Source: Teredinibacter haidensis (GTDB lineage Bacteria > Pseudomonadota > Gammaproteobacteria > Pseudomonadales > Cellvibrionaceae). From it: a stretch of DNA of 64,000 nt. Under the pieces are notes generated by a model. The model was not told where the DNA came from. It saw only the letters and a list, made by a program, of their open reading frames with translations, and did not search any database. The stretch spans positions 4,475,001-4,539,000 of the forward strand of contig NZ_CP060084.1 in the NCBI RefSeq assembly GCF_014211975.1, written 5' to 3'. Below are positions 25,635 to 33,925 of the stretch, one piece after another (within the stretch, counting starts at the first letter, position 1; every line of letters begins with the position of its first letter). A program made the translations under genes and the position numbers.

Positions 25635-27041
25635 CTACAGCTCTGCCTCTTCTAGACGCTTCGACGCGCCGTTACTATCAAACCACGTTTTACTCCCTAC
25701 AAAAATCCATTTCCCTTCGATGGCCTTAGCCTTTCTTTCCATTTTGTGTGTAATATCACTATTCCCTCGACTATCTCGTTGACTAGCCTTGTCTTCTGTT
25801 GTGCTCTTTCGCAAAGAAGCCTCTGCACAATAAGCGTAATACATGGCAAGCCCAGTAACTTTAACCGTGCCATCTATAGCAGGCTTATCTTCGGCGCTAG
25901 CTCCCTTCAGGCTTGCTATAAACCCGGCACCTTCACCTGACTTTTCCGCGCCTTTTATTTGAACTTCCATTTCAGCCTTGCAGCTAACACTCCAAACCGT
26001 TTTTTTAGCGGAGACATCGGCTTCCAGCCCAATCAGCAAGGTGGCCGACGCTTCAGACTCTCCATCTCCGTCACCCCATTTTTTTCGGCTTCTATTTTAT
26101 ACTCTATTTTGGTCGCTATTTCTCTCGTTGCAACAAAGTCGACTTTAACGACTACTCCTTTGTCTGCTGCCCATGCTTTTACTCTAACAAGAAAGTCGCC
26201 GAATTTTTTCCCTCCGGGTCCTGCGACCATGGTCGAGCCGGCAATAATAGGCCAGTCAAAGATGTCCGTTCCTAATTTCATTTTACTTAGCGGGCTAAGC
26301 GCAAGATTGATGCTGCCCTCTAGGTCTACGATATTATTCCCGGAAACTTCTTTTAATTCTATCGCACCACCGAGCGAAATTTTAGGAGGAGAGAACGAAA
26401 ATCGTACCAACTCATGATTCGAAGAGTTAAAGCCTTTCGCTTTAGCCTGGGCGTATATTTTTTTTCGATGGCTTGCCTGTGATATCTGATATTAGTTTTA
26501 AAAAATCATCCAAAGCACCCTGAACTTTTGGGAATAAGTTTTTTAATGTGATATCGGTTCCCGCTTCATATTTCCAGTCGGACCGGCCTAAGCTGCCATC
26601 GATTTTTCCCTTAATGCTCCACGACGCATCGTCCGCCGACTGGTTTCTGTTGGTTAGATCTGAGCACCCCAGCGATAGACTCCCAGACCATTTGAAATTG
26701 GGGAACACGTGTATTTTCGCGTTTTTCTCGTCAATGCCGTCGCAGCCGCAGGTCTTTAGTTCACAGGTTTGATAGGCAAAGGCGCTTCCTAGATCCGCGA
26801 GCAGATATTTTCTGTAAAACTCGAAAAAAGATTCTTTCTCGTAGTCCCTTGCTTTTGGATACACTTCCAGTTCATGGCTGCCAGTAGAGAAGTGCTCGTC
26901 TGGAAAATCTTCGCTTGTAACCGTTATAGAAGGGAAATCGTTGTGACCGTTAACGCAAGACCCTACGTGAGAAATGCTGAGTCTGTCTGGTGTAGTCGAT
27001 TTAGAAATTACCTGCAGCCGTCCGTCGCCTGGCTGTATCTT
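25635..27041 (-). pseudogene. Decayed large protein gene, apparent paralog of 28513-30393
   Basis: Three reading segments line up: 27041-26442, 26410-26033 and 26039-25635. The first break is in a run of eight A (minus strand, about 26457-26464), the second in a run of seven A (about 26069-26075). Removing one A from the first run and adding one to the second joins the segments into about 465 residues. Upstream of 27041 the frame meets a TAA and then another stop, so the N-terminus is lost. The first part resembles the 626-residue protein region from KGCDGEIKS to KWGEKYF (here GSCVNGHND to FYRKYL). Later parts are beta-rich like its counterpart. Two homopolymer indels alone could be sequencing error, but the stops upstream argue for real decay. 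Confidence 0.55.
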
Positions 27042-27152
27042 TTAGATAGACAAAGATATCTCAATAGTTCCAAGCTATATCTGTTCGGTCGCATCTTTAG
27101 TTTTATGCGATTAATATGTGTGTCCGTTTTAGGGTTAATCGCTAGGCTAAAT

Positions 27153-27629
27153 TCAAAGCTTGTTGAAAATGTAGATGCCGCCAACGACAAACGCCACGAC
27201 AAAGAGGAAGGCAAGTACAAGAATAACGGCCTGTTTTATACTTAATAACTTACTTGTTATCAAACACGATATTCCTGGATTATCAGGGTTGTAAAACACG
27301 GTTAGGGTCAGCCCTTTTGGGTAGTTCGAAACAGATTCCTTTGCTACCCTTTCATCTGAGAATGTATTTTCTATTCTAGGGTATATATTTCTACCAATAT
27401 ATTGTTCTTCGCCTACCGTGTAGTGATATTCGATATCTGCCCTATAATCAAAAACACCACCTACAGAATTTTTAGCCCGCGCTGAGTTCGGGCCAACCGA
27501 TATTTGTTTTAACTCTGAGTGAACGATTTTGCCTCTGACCGCCTCCCAGTTGGCGCTTCTAAGAAAGAGGTAGAGGGTAGATCCGGTAACCAATACGGCT
27601 AAACATACCAACAAGGTATTCATTTTCAT
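27153..27629 (-). CDS. DUF3592-type membrane protein
   Basis: A 158-residue protein with a membrane segment at each end (about residues 5-24 and 133-155). Between them is a domain of the DUF3592 type: a WEAVRGKIVHSEL strand, YHYTVGEEQYIGRNI, and the LTVFYNPDNPGISCL motif. DUF3592 proteins have no assigned biochemical role. It starts 16 bases after the exported protein at 27646-28512 and so belongs to the same minus-strand transcript. The gene is intact. Confidence 0.75.
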   Translation of the reverse strand: MKMNTLLVCLAVLVTGSTLYLFLRSANWEAVRGKIVHSELKQISVGPNSARAKNSVGGVFDYRADIEYHYTVGEEQYIGRNIYPRIENTFSDERVAKESVSNYPKGLTLTVFYNPDNPGISCLITSKLLSIKQAVILVLAFLFVVAFVVGGIYIFNKL

Positions 27630-27645
27630 CGCATTCTCTAATAGA

Positions 27646-28512
27646 TTAACGAACTAGTTTCCACTCTCCATTAATTTTTGCCATATAAATGGGAATTTCA
27701 AAGAAAAGGTCATCTGATTCTAGCTGGAGTACATTGTCACCGTTAGCTTTGCTCACATACACTACTTTATTATCAGCTAGTAGTTTAAGCCTTATATCCT
27801 CAAGTGACACCGTGTTGCTCGTGAGGCCTTTTTGTTGAGAAAGCCATTGATAAGTACTGTTCGTAACGCTTATTATTTTTTTAAAATCCTTATTCTCTGC
27901 TAGTGCGTCTTCCTGTATTTTGTATATCTGGAGGTTTGTAGCTTCACTAGTATCCTTTGATAAAAGGGAATTTCTCAAGTTTTCTACAATATCGAAAATT
28001 ATTTTTTTATCTCCATCACTGATGCCAGTCAAAGTCTTCGCATCTCTCCACAAATTCGTTATCACTTCGTCAGTAAAATTGAATTCGACTTTTTTACTAA
28101 ATGCAGCTGAGTTCTCGTCGACATCTCCAGTGGGATACAGTACGTCCGCATATACTTTTGATGGGGTGGGGGAGTCTGATGATGGATCATGTAGAAAAAT
28201 ACTGACTTTAATAGAGCCTCGAATACGGGGTTCATTTGGCAGCGGGTTTAGGTTAACCTCTAGCTTGTTTTTCCCAGGCATTAGCCATGTTGTTACAGGC
28301 TTGTCGACAGTTAAACCGGTACCATCTTTGTGAACCACTAATGGAGCGCCATTCAACGTTACAGTTGCATGAATATTTACTGCCTCCACAGATAAAAAAT
28401 AATAATCGGGCAAAATATGTTCCTCCGCCGCCATTGGGTTGAGTATTGGCCAGCCGATAAAAATAGCTAACACTAGCATTAATCGATACTTGAACTTCAT
28501 TAGTTCATCCAT
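27646..28512 (-). CDS. Exported protein of unknown function (partner of the large protein upstream)
   Basis: 288 residues with a signal peptide (ATG 28512, or ATG 28500 which opens closer to it) ending near PMAAEE, so periplasmic or outer-membrane associated. An N-terminal beta-rich segment (about 30-105, with VTLNGAPLVVHKDG and WLMPGKNKLEV) looks Ig-like. A helical middle follows, and the C-terminal strand set ends IYMAKINGEWKLVR. I do not recognise a family. It begins on the base after the stop of the 626-residue gene, so the two are tightly coupled. A broken paralog follows downstream at 24573-25625. The tandem pairing of a large protein with an exported small one recalls effector/immunity pairs, but nothing proves that. 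Confidence 0.7.
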   Translation of the reverse strand: MDELMKFKYRLMLVLAIFIGWPILNPMAAEEHILPDYYFLSVEAVNIHATVTLNGAPLVVHKDGTGLTVDKPVTTWLMPGKNKLEVNLNPLPNEPRIRGSIKVSIFLHDPSSDSPTPSKVYADVLYPTGDVDENSAAFSKKVEFNFTDEVITNLWRDAKTLTGISDGDKKIIFDIVENLRNSLLSKDTSEATNLQIYKIQEDALAENKDFKKIISVTNSTYQWLSQQKGLTSNTVSLEDIRLKLLADNKVVYVSKANGDNVLQLESDDLFFEIPIYMAKINGEWKLVR

Positions 28513-30393
28513 CTACTTAGGTAAGACTTTAATTTTGTCGCTCTTATAGAGTTCAATTTTTCCCCATGGAACCCACTTTTTTTCTTCCGACTTAGTAAAT
28601 ATTACCAAGTACTTAATTTCAACTTTCGCAACCCCGATTAGAGGGTCAAGGGTAAACGTCGTTTGCGCAAAAACCCCCTCTCTATTAATATCTAGGACAT
28701 CCTCTCCCGTAACTTTGGTCTCACCAGAAACGATCAAAGATGCTGAGACAATGTAGTCGCTACCGATTCGCCCTTTAATTGCCAACTTAACTCCACCTTC
28801 AACTGTAAATTTTGCTTGTCCATCTATTTTCTGTGTTCCTTCAGGATAAAATTTCGCATGAGGGGAGCCCTGCAGCATTCCTTTACAGCCAGCTCCTACC
28901 GAAACCAAAATATCGGCTAAATGATCAGCCGTTAACTTTGAAAGACTAGGAGGTATACCTGACGCAGTCATTGCTAGCGTCATCATGCTAACTGAAAGTG
29001 TTAATTCAATACCTAATATGGGGTTTAACCCAAAAGACGTAGATATATCATAAAACGCATTCCAGTCTGAATCCTCTTTCCAGCCCCAGCTTGCAGAAAA
29101 TGAGCCTGTAGGGCCTGTAATAACTGGTTTTAGTGTGACGGGGCTGGCATTGAAATATTTTTCCCCCCACTTTTCCCAGGACTTTTGTACTTTATCTACC
29201 CAGTCAGCAAATATATCGAGGTTTCCTTCCACTGTATAATATTGGCTTGGGTATGTTTCTATTTCGACGCTTTTAATTTCGCCATCACACCCTTTACCTG
29301 AAATATTGGTGATCATAGGTTTAGCGTTAATGGGCCATTTATCTGCATCTTTATCTTGCAGGTCAGCAATTTCTACGTCTGATTCTCTTTCGTTTTTCCA
29401 AACACTATCGCCAATTTTTAATTGGTGACACTTGTCTGATTTGTTGTTTTTTAGTGTCGACGATACGGTAACGACATCCGTCCCTCCAATTTCCTTCTTA
29501 ATAGAGATTTTGACCCCCATTAAGGCATATTCGCTTGACTGTGTTATGTCTGGAGTTGGAACAACTCTAATAATTTTGCTTGGTCCAACAGATCTCCCAT
29601 GCGCGCATCTGACATTCAGGTTAACGATAGAGCAACACGTACATTGTTCACCTTCGTTACAACCGTCAACATGTGGCCCAAGGCTTACTGCTCGGCTTCC
29701 GGGCAAATGAGAGAACGCTTCTGGGTAACTACTTTCAGATTCGGCCTTTGGCGATGAGCTACTTTCGGCTTTTTCTACAACAACGATTTTCCCGGCTGCT
29801 ACCTCCTCTGCTACGCAGTCTAGGGCCGAGATGTCTGGCCTGCGTATATATGGGGTTGTTGCGCCCATGTCGCTGAGTATTTTGTTTAGTTGCGTTTCTG
29901 TGAGCTGGAAGCCGGAGATGTAGTCGCTAGCGGCTTTCGGTGAGCCAAACTGCCGGTAATTTCCATTATGGGTGTCTTGCAGCAATGAGGCCGCTGGCAA
30001 CAGTTGCATAAAGGTGTTGCTGCTACCTTTAAATGTTCGGTGTTCCATTCCGCGCTTGGCTACTTCGGCTTCGGTGATATTAAAGATTCTAATTCTGCCG
30101 TTGGTGACAAGTGTGGCAAAGCGGCTTTCCATGGACTGGTTTGAATCCGACGAAATGCTTTGCAAGCATTCCAGCGATACAATTTGCCGCCAATAGCTTT
30201 CTGGTGCGCGCAGGTTGCGAATAAATTGTATTGCCGAGACGGGATCTGTGAGCTCTACGGGTGCTAACCCTGGAGGTGCAATACCATCCCGAGAGGTGTG
30301 TATTCGGTAGTAGCGGCCGTGATTGTCTTGTATTGCCTGACCAAGCATTGCGGTATTTTCACACTCCCTGTTTTTACAATGGTAAAAATGCAA
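28513..30393 (-). CDS. Large protein of unknown function (possible secreted effector-like)
   Basis: Up to 626 residues. The first possible start is TTG 30393; ATG 30348 gives 611 residues, and neither has a clear ribosome-binding site. There is no signal peptide. An N-terminal globular part (about 1-200) includes VSLECLQSI and a TNGRIRIFNITEAE segment. A Ser/Glu-rich spacer (about 208-225) and a cysteine cluster (DGCNEGEQCTCCSIV, about 245-258) follow. The C-terminal ~350 residues alternate beta strands with a hydrophobic stretch (about 470-500, LGIELTLSVSMMTLAM). Absence of a signal, modular build and an exported partner are compatible with a non-Sec secreted effector, but no toxin domain is recognised. 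Confidence 0.65.
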   Translation of the reverse strand: MHFYHCKNRECENTAMLGQAIQDNHGRYYRIHTSRDGIAPPGLAPVELTDPVSAIQFIRNLRAPESYWRQIVSLECLQSISSDSNQSMESRFATLVTNGRIRIFNITEAEVAKRGMEHRTFKGSSNTFMQLLPAASLLQDTHNGNYRQFGSPKAASDYISGFQLTETQLNKILSDMGATTPYIRRPDISALDCVAEEVAAGKIVVVEKAESSSSPKAESESSYPEAFSHLPGSRAVSLGPHVDGCNEGEQCTCCSIVNLNVRCAHGRSVGPSKIIRVVPTPDITQSSEYALMGVKISIKKEIGGTDVVTVSSTLKNNKSDKCHQLKIGDSVWKNERESDVEIADLQDKDADKWPINAKPMITNISGKGCDGEIKSVEIETYPSQYYTVEGNLDIFADWVDKVQKSWEKWGEKYFNASPVTLKPVITGPTGSFSASWGWKEDSDWNAFYDISTSFGLNPILGIELTLSVSMMTLAMTASGIPPSLSKLTADHLADILVSVGAGCKGMLQGSPHAKFYPEGTQKIDGQAKFTVEGGVKLAIKGRIGSDYIVSASLIVSGETKVTGEDVLDINREGVFAQTTFTLDPLIGVAKVEIKYLVIFTKSEEKKWVPWGKIELYKSDKIKVLPK

Positions 30394-31105
30394 ATGAGTA
30401 AGGTAGCCGTTGCGGGTTTTACGTTAATTGAATATGTTTATATTCGATTAAGTCACTTGCGTCCGAGTGATGGGGCTTTCAATTCACCGGAGACAACGCG
30501 AAGGCTGGTTACTTTACCCGTTGGCGATGTGGTTAACTTGCGTACAACTTTACCCGTTTACACGGGCTTTTTGCAGTGTGCGCGATTACGTATAGAACTA
30601 AGCACGCTCTCTCATTATGATTGATGCTAGCGGCAATATCTTCGGCTGAGCGCACAAAACGCACACATAAGGGGGTAATTATTGCCTTGATTTTTCATCG
30701 TAAGCGTGAGCGTGTTGGGCCGCCTTATTCGTGCGGGGAAACGGGGGCTTCACACTATAAAAACACCTAACTGCTGGACGCGGGCCGTTAAGCCAGATTA
30801 TTTCCTGGAAAAGCACGCATAGTGTGCCCAGCCAGAGAATGATTTTTCTACCATTATCGCGCGGTTGGAACATGGCTACTTCGGTGTGTAGGCTCGTAAC
30901 TCCTGCGCTCCGGTATAAACGCGGCTATTCTGAGTATTATAAATATAACTGTTCATCCCCTCGCCCTATATCAGGGCATGGCTCGAGTTAATACTTGTGA
31001 ATAGGTGTTAATCTTAGGCGTTTGTCATTGTGGTTGGCCTTTTAACGGCTATTTTGCTGTGGGTGTTAAAGACCTAAGTTTCGTCGCAACTCTGGAGTGT
31101 TTTAC
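30394..31105. other. Intergenic region between divergent genes
   Basis: About 710 bases between the minus-strand block and the CotH lipoprotein. Short frames here do not look coding. A GCCCT-ATATC-AGGGC hairpin lies near 30965-30979. Promoters for both directions must be in this stretch but none stands out. Confidence 0.5.
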
Positions 31106-33490
31106 ATGATTCGTGTTACAGATCCGCTAAAATTTACTTGTTTCGAAAACGTATTGAGTTATGTGCGGGGGCTTCCCAGATATCTATATCCCTCTGTTTT
31201 CTTCTGCCTCCTTTCTTGCGGCGGTGGCGGGACTGGCGGTGAGACAGCGATACCGACGATTTCTCCCACGGCGATACCTACTTCGATGCCGACACTGGCC
31301 CCGACTCCCGCACCAACCGCAGCGCCGGAGCCTACCCCGGTACCGGTAGCCTGTACGGTGGATTGCGATGTGGATATTCGGATCAACGAGGCGGTGTCTT
31401 CAAACTCGATTTTTGAAGACGATGACGGCGATGAAGAGGATTGGTTTGAGCTTTATAATAATGGTACTTCCAATACTGATCTGGCGGGGTGGACGCTTAC
31501 GGACGATGCCGACGAGCCGGATCAATGGACATTGCCTAGCTACATTTTTCAGCCGGGGGAGTACCTTGTTATTTGGGCGTCCAAAAAAGATCGTGCCAAT
31601 GCTGATGCAGCCATTTTCCATACTAATTTCAAAATTTCTTCTAAGGGTGAAACCCTTTTCTTGTTTGATGCTACAGCAGCACAAATGGATTCGCTTGCGG
31701 TAGAGAACGTAGCGCCAGAAAAATCTGTTGGTATTTCAGCGGACGGCAATACCGTTGTTTATTATGATCAGCCTACGCCTGGCTCGCAAAATGCCACCAG
31801 CGAGTATGCGGGTATTACGACCTCGGAGATCGTTTTTTCGGATGATGGCGGTCTGTTTGAGGGTGGCGAAATAATCCTTAGTGGTAATGCGGAGGACGAA
31901 GTGATTCGCTATACGCTGGATGCAACTATCCCAACGAAGAGTTCGTCGCTTTACCGTGATCCTCTGGCCGTAAGCGAAAATACAGTTGTTCGCGCGCGAA
32001 TTTTTCAAGAGGGTTACATTCCTTCTCGAACCGACAGCCGTACATATATTTTAAGTGATGCCCACGATATTCCTGTTATTACGCTGGCAACCGAGCCCGA
32101 CAATTTTTTTGATAGCGATACCGGGATTTACATCTATGGCGACTCGTATGAGTCTGCTGATCCTCACTATGGGGCGAATTTTTGGGAGGATTGGGAGCGT
32201 GATGTTCACTTTGCGTTTTATGAGGAAAATGGTGATTTGGGTGTTGCCATTGATGGCGGAGTAAAAATATTTGGCGGTTGGAGCCGGGCGCACGATCAAC
32301 GCTCTCTGTCGATTTTTGCGCGTGGTCGCTATGGCTTTAGTGAGCTTGAATACCCCTTGTTTCCGGATCTTGACTACGATGAGTTTCAGGCGTTGGTGTT
32401 GCGGAATTCGGGTAACGACTGGATGCGTACCATGTTGCGTGATGCAACGCTTACCAGCTTGATGGATGGTAGTGTTTTGGATCATCAGGCCTTTCGTTCC
32501 GTAGCGGTTTACCTGAATAAAGAATACTGGGGTATGTACAATTTACGCGAAAAAGTGAATGAGCATTTTCTGGCTTCGAAGCACGATATTGATGCAGACG
32601 ATATTGATTTGCTGGAGCGCGATGGGGAGATAATCGAAGGCGATAACAGCGATTACCTCGCGCTTATCGATTACGTTACTACCCGCAATTTAGCCGTAAC
32701 GGAGTACTACCAACATGTTGCGAGTGAAATCGATATCGAGAACTTTATAAGCTATGTTGTGGCTGAAATATATTTTAATAACCAGGACTGGCCGGGTAAC
32801 AACATAAAGTTTTGGAAATCCCCCGAGACCAAGTGGCGCTGGATTTTGTACGACACGGAATTTGGTACCGGTATTTATAATAGCGTGGATTATTCTGATA
32901 ACGCGTTGGTAAGAGCTTTGGCGAGCAACGGCCCCGACTGGCCAAACCCTCCCTGGTCAACGCTGCTGCTTAGGCGCTTGGTCGAAAACAGCAGCTTCAA
33001 AAACCAGCTGATTAGTCAATTTGCCGATGAGTTGAATTCCCGCTTTCTGCCAGCGAACGTGCGCTCGCGTATTTCTGCTGTGGCGGCAAAAATGGAAAAT
33101 GAGATCCCTCTGCATTTTGCTCGCTGGGGCGAGTCCCCCGGGCGTTGGACGGATGAAGTCGAAAACTTTAAAAATTCGATTACAAATAGGCCGGGTTATC
33201 TGGTGAGCCATATCGAGAGTCAATTTGGTCTAGCGGGAACACATCGCTTAACGGTCACGAGTGAAAGTGCGGCCTTTGGCTCCGTAATGGTTAATTCGCT
33301 TAATATTGCTTCAACCTCTTGGAGCGGCAATTACTTTGAGGGGGTGCCGGTGGAGGTGACGGCGATACCGGCAGAGGGATACGAGTTTTCTCGCTGGACC
33401 GGTGCGAGCACCGCAACAACTGCTAGTATTCAGTTGAGTCTTACGGGGAGTGCCAGTATCTCTCCGGTGTTTGTTCTAGTATCAGAATAA
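31106..33490 (+). CDS. CotH-kinase lipoprotein with lamin-tail and chitobiase-C domains
   Basis: 794 residues from ATG 31106, which has a TGGAG site; GTG 31097 is in frame. The signal ends with the lipobox LLSC followed by Gly-rich sequence. A Pro/Thr linker (about 50-85) is followed by a lamin-tail domain (about 90-205: INEAVSS...WFELYNNG...LAGWTLTDD), a chitobiase-C/Fn3-like domain (about 235-315: IRYTLDATIPTKSSSLY) and a CotH protein-kinase-like domain (about 320-680). Possible kinase residues are in YLNKEYWGMYNLREKV, NNIKFW and WILYDTEFG. A C-terminal repeat resembling the InlB B-repeat (about 715-790) completes it. In cellulolytic bacteria such proteins often lie beside glycanase genes, as here; the substrate is unknown. 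Confidence 0.85.
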   Translation: MIRVTDPLKFTCFENVLSYVRGLPRYLYPSVFFCLLSCGGGGTGGETAIPTISPTAIPTSMPTLAPTPAPTAAPEPTPVPVACTVDCDVDIRINEAVSSNSIFEDDDGDEEDWFELYNNGTSNTDLAGWTLTDDADEPDQWTLPSYIFQPGEYLVIWASKKDRANADAAIFHTNFKISSKGETLFLFDATAAQMDSLAVENVAPEKSVGISADGNTVVYYDQPTPGSQNATSEYAGITTSEIVFSDDGGLFEGGEIILSGNAEDEVIRYTLDATIPTKSSSLYRDPLAVSENTVVRARIFQEGYIPSRTDSRTYILSDAHDIPVITLATEPDNFFDSDTGIYIYGDSYESADPHYGANFWEDWERDVHFAFYEENGDLGVAIDGGVKIFGGWSRAHDQRSLSIFARGRYGFSELEYPLFPDLDYDEFQALVLRNSGNDWMRTMLRDATLTSLMDGSVLDHQAFRSVAVYLNKEYWGMYNLREKVNEHFLASKHDIDADDIDLLERDGEIIEGDNSDYLALIDYVTTRNLAVTEYYQHVASEIDIENFISYVVAEIYFNNQDWPGNNIKFWKSPETKWRWILYDTEFGTGIYNSVDYSDNALVRALASNGPDWPNPPWSTLLLRRLVENSSFKNQLISQFADELNSRFLPANVRSRISAVAAKMENEIPLHFARWGESPGRWTDEVENFKNSITNRPGYLVSHIESQFGLAGTHRLTVTSESAAFGSVMVNSLNIASTSWSGNYFEGVPVEVTAIPAEGYEFSRWTGASTATTASIQLSLTGSASISPVFVLVSE

Positions 33491-33555
33491 CCCCTTTGGC
33501 TTACAGCTTGCCACTGCAAATGATGGCGTGGCAGGCTGTGAAATAACAAGGGGTT
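33489..33555 (+). terminator. Large nested hairpin after the CotH gene
   Basis: Outer arms AACCCCTT (33489-33496) and AAGGGGTT (33548-33555) enclose inner arms CAGCTTGCCAC (33504-33514) and GTGGCAGGCTG (33528-33538), which pair almost perfectly. Starting at the stop codon, it is probably the transcript end, although the T-run is weak. The remaining 370 bases up to the GH10 gene hold no other feature I can name. Confidence 0.55.
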
Positions 33556-33925
33556 CATTTATTTACAATAAGTCTAACTCAAGCCGCATTACCAGCCCGT
33601 TACGAAGAGGGTAGGCTTTGCGGCGTTTATGACTGGTTGGGGGGCGGAGAGTGAACACTGGAAATGGCCTTAGGGCTTATATGTTCGTTACCAGAATGAA
33701 CTTTGTTTAATGCCAATAGAAGCTTATATTGGGGACAAAATTGTTGACCAGATAAGGCCAATAGCGTAGGTTATAGTCCTTCTGACAAAAAGGTGGGTGT
33801 TCTAAATATCCGCCTTGCGAGTGTAGCCGTTGTCAAGGTTTGTGATTGTCAGTTTTAGATCGATTTAAAAAGTATAATTCCTTGAAAATAGGCCAAATCT
33901 TCACTTTTAGAATAAGAGATATAGT

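Noticed and set aside
30391..30624. Plus-strand frame with MSKVAVAGFTLIEY, resembling a prepilin cleavage site (G-FTLIE).
   Set aside because: The sequence after FTLIE is not the long hydrophobic helix every type IV pilin needs, and the frame overlaps the start of the large minus-strand gene. It is taken as coincidence.
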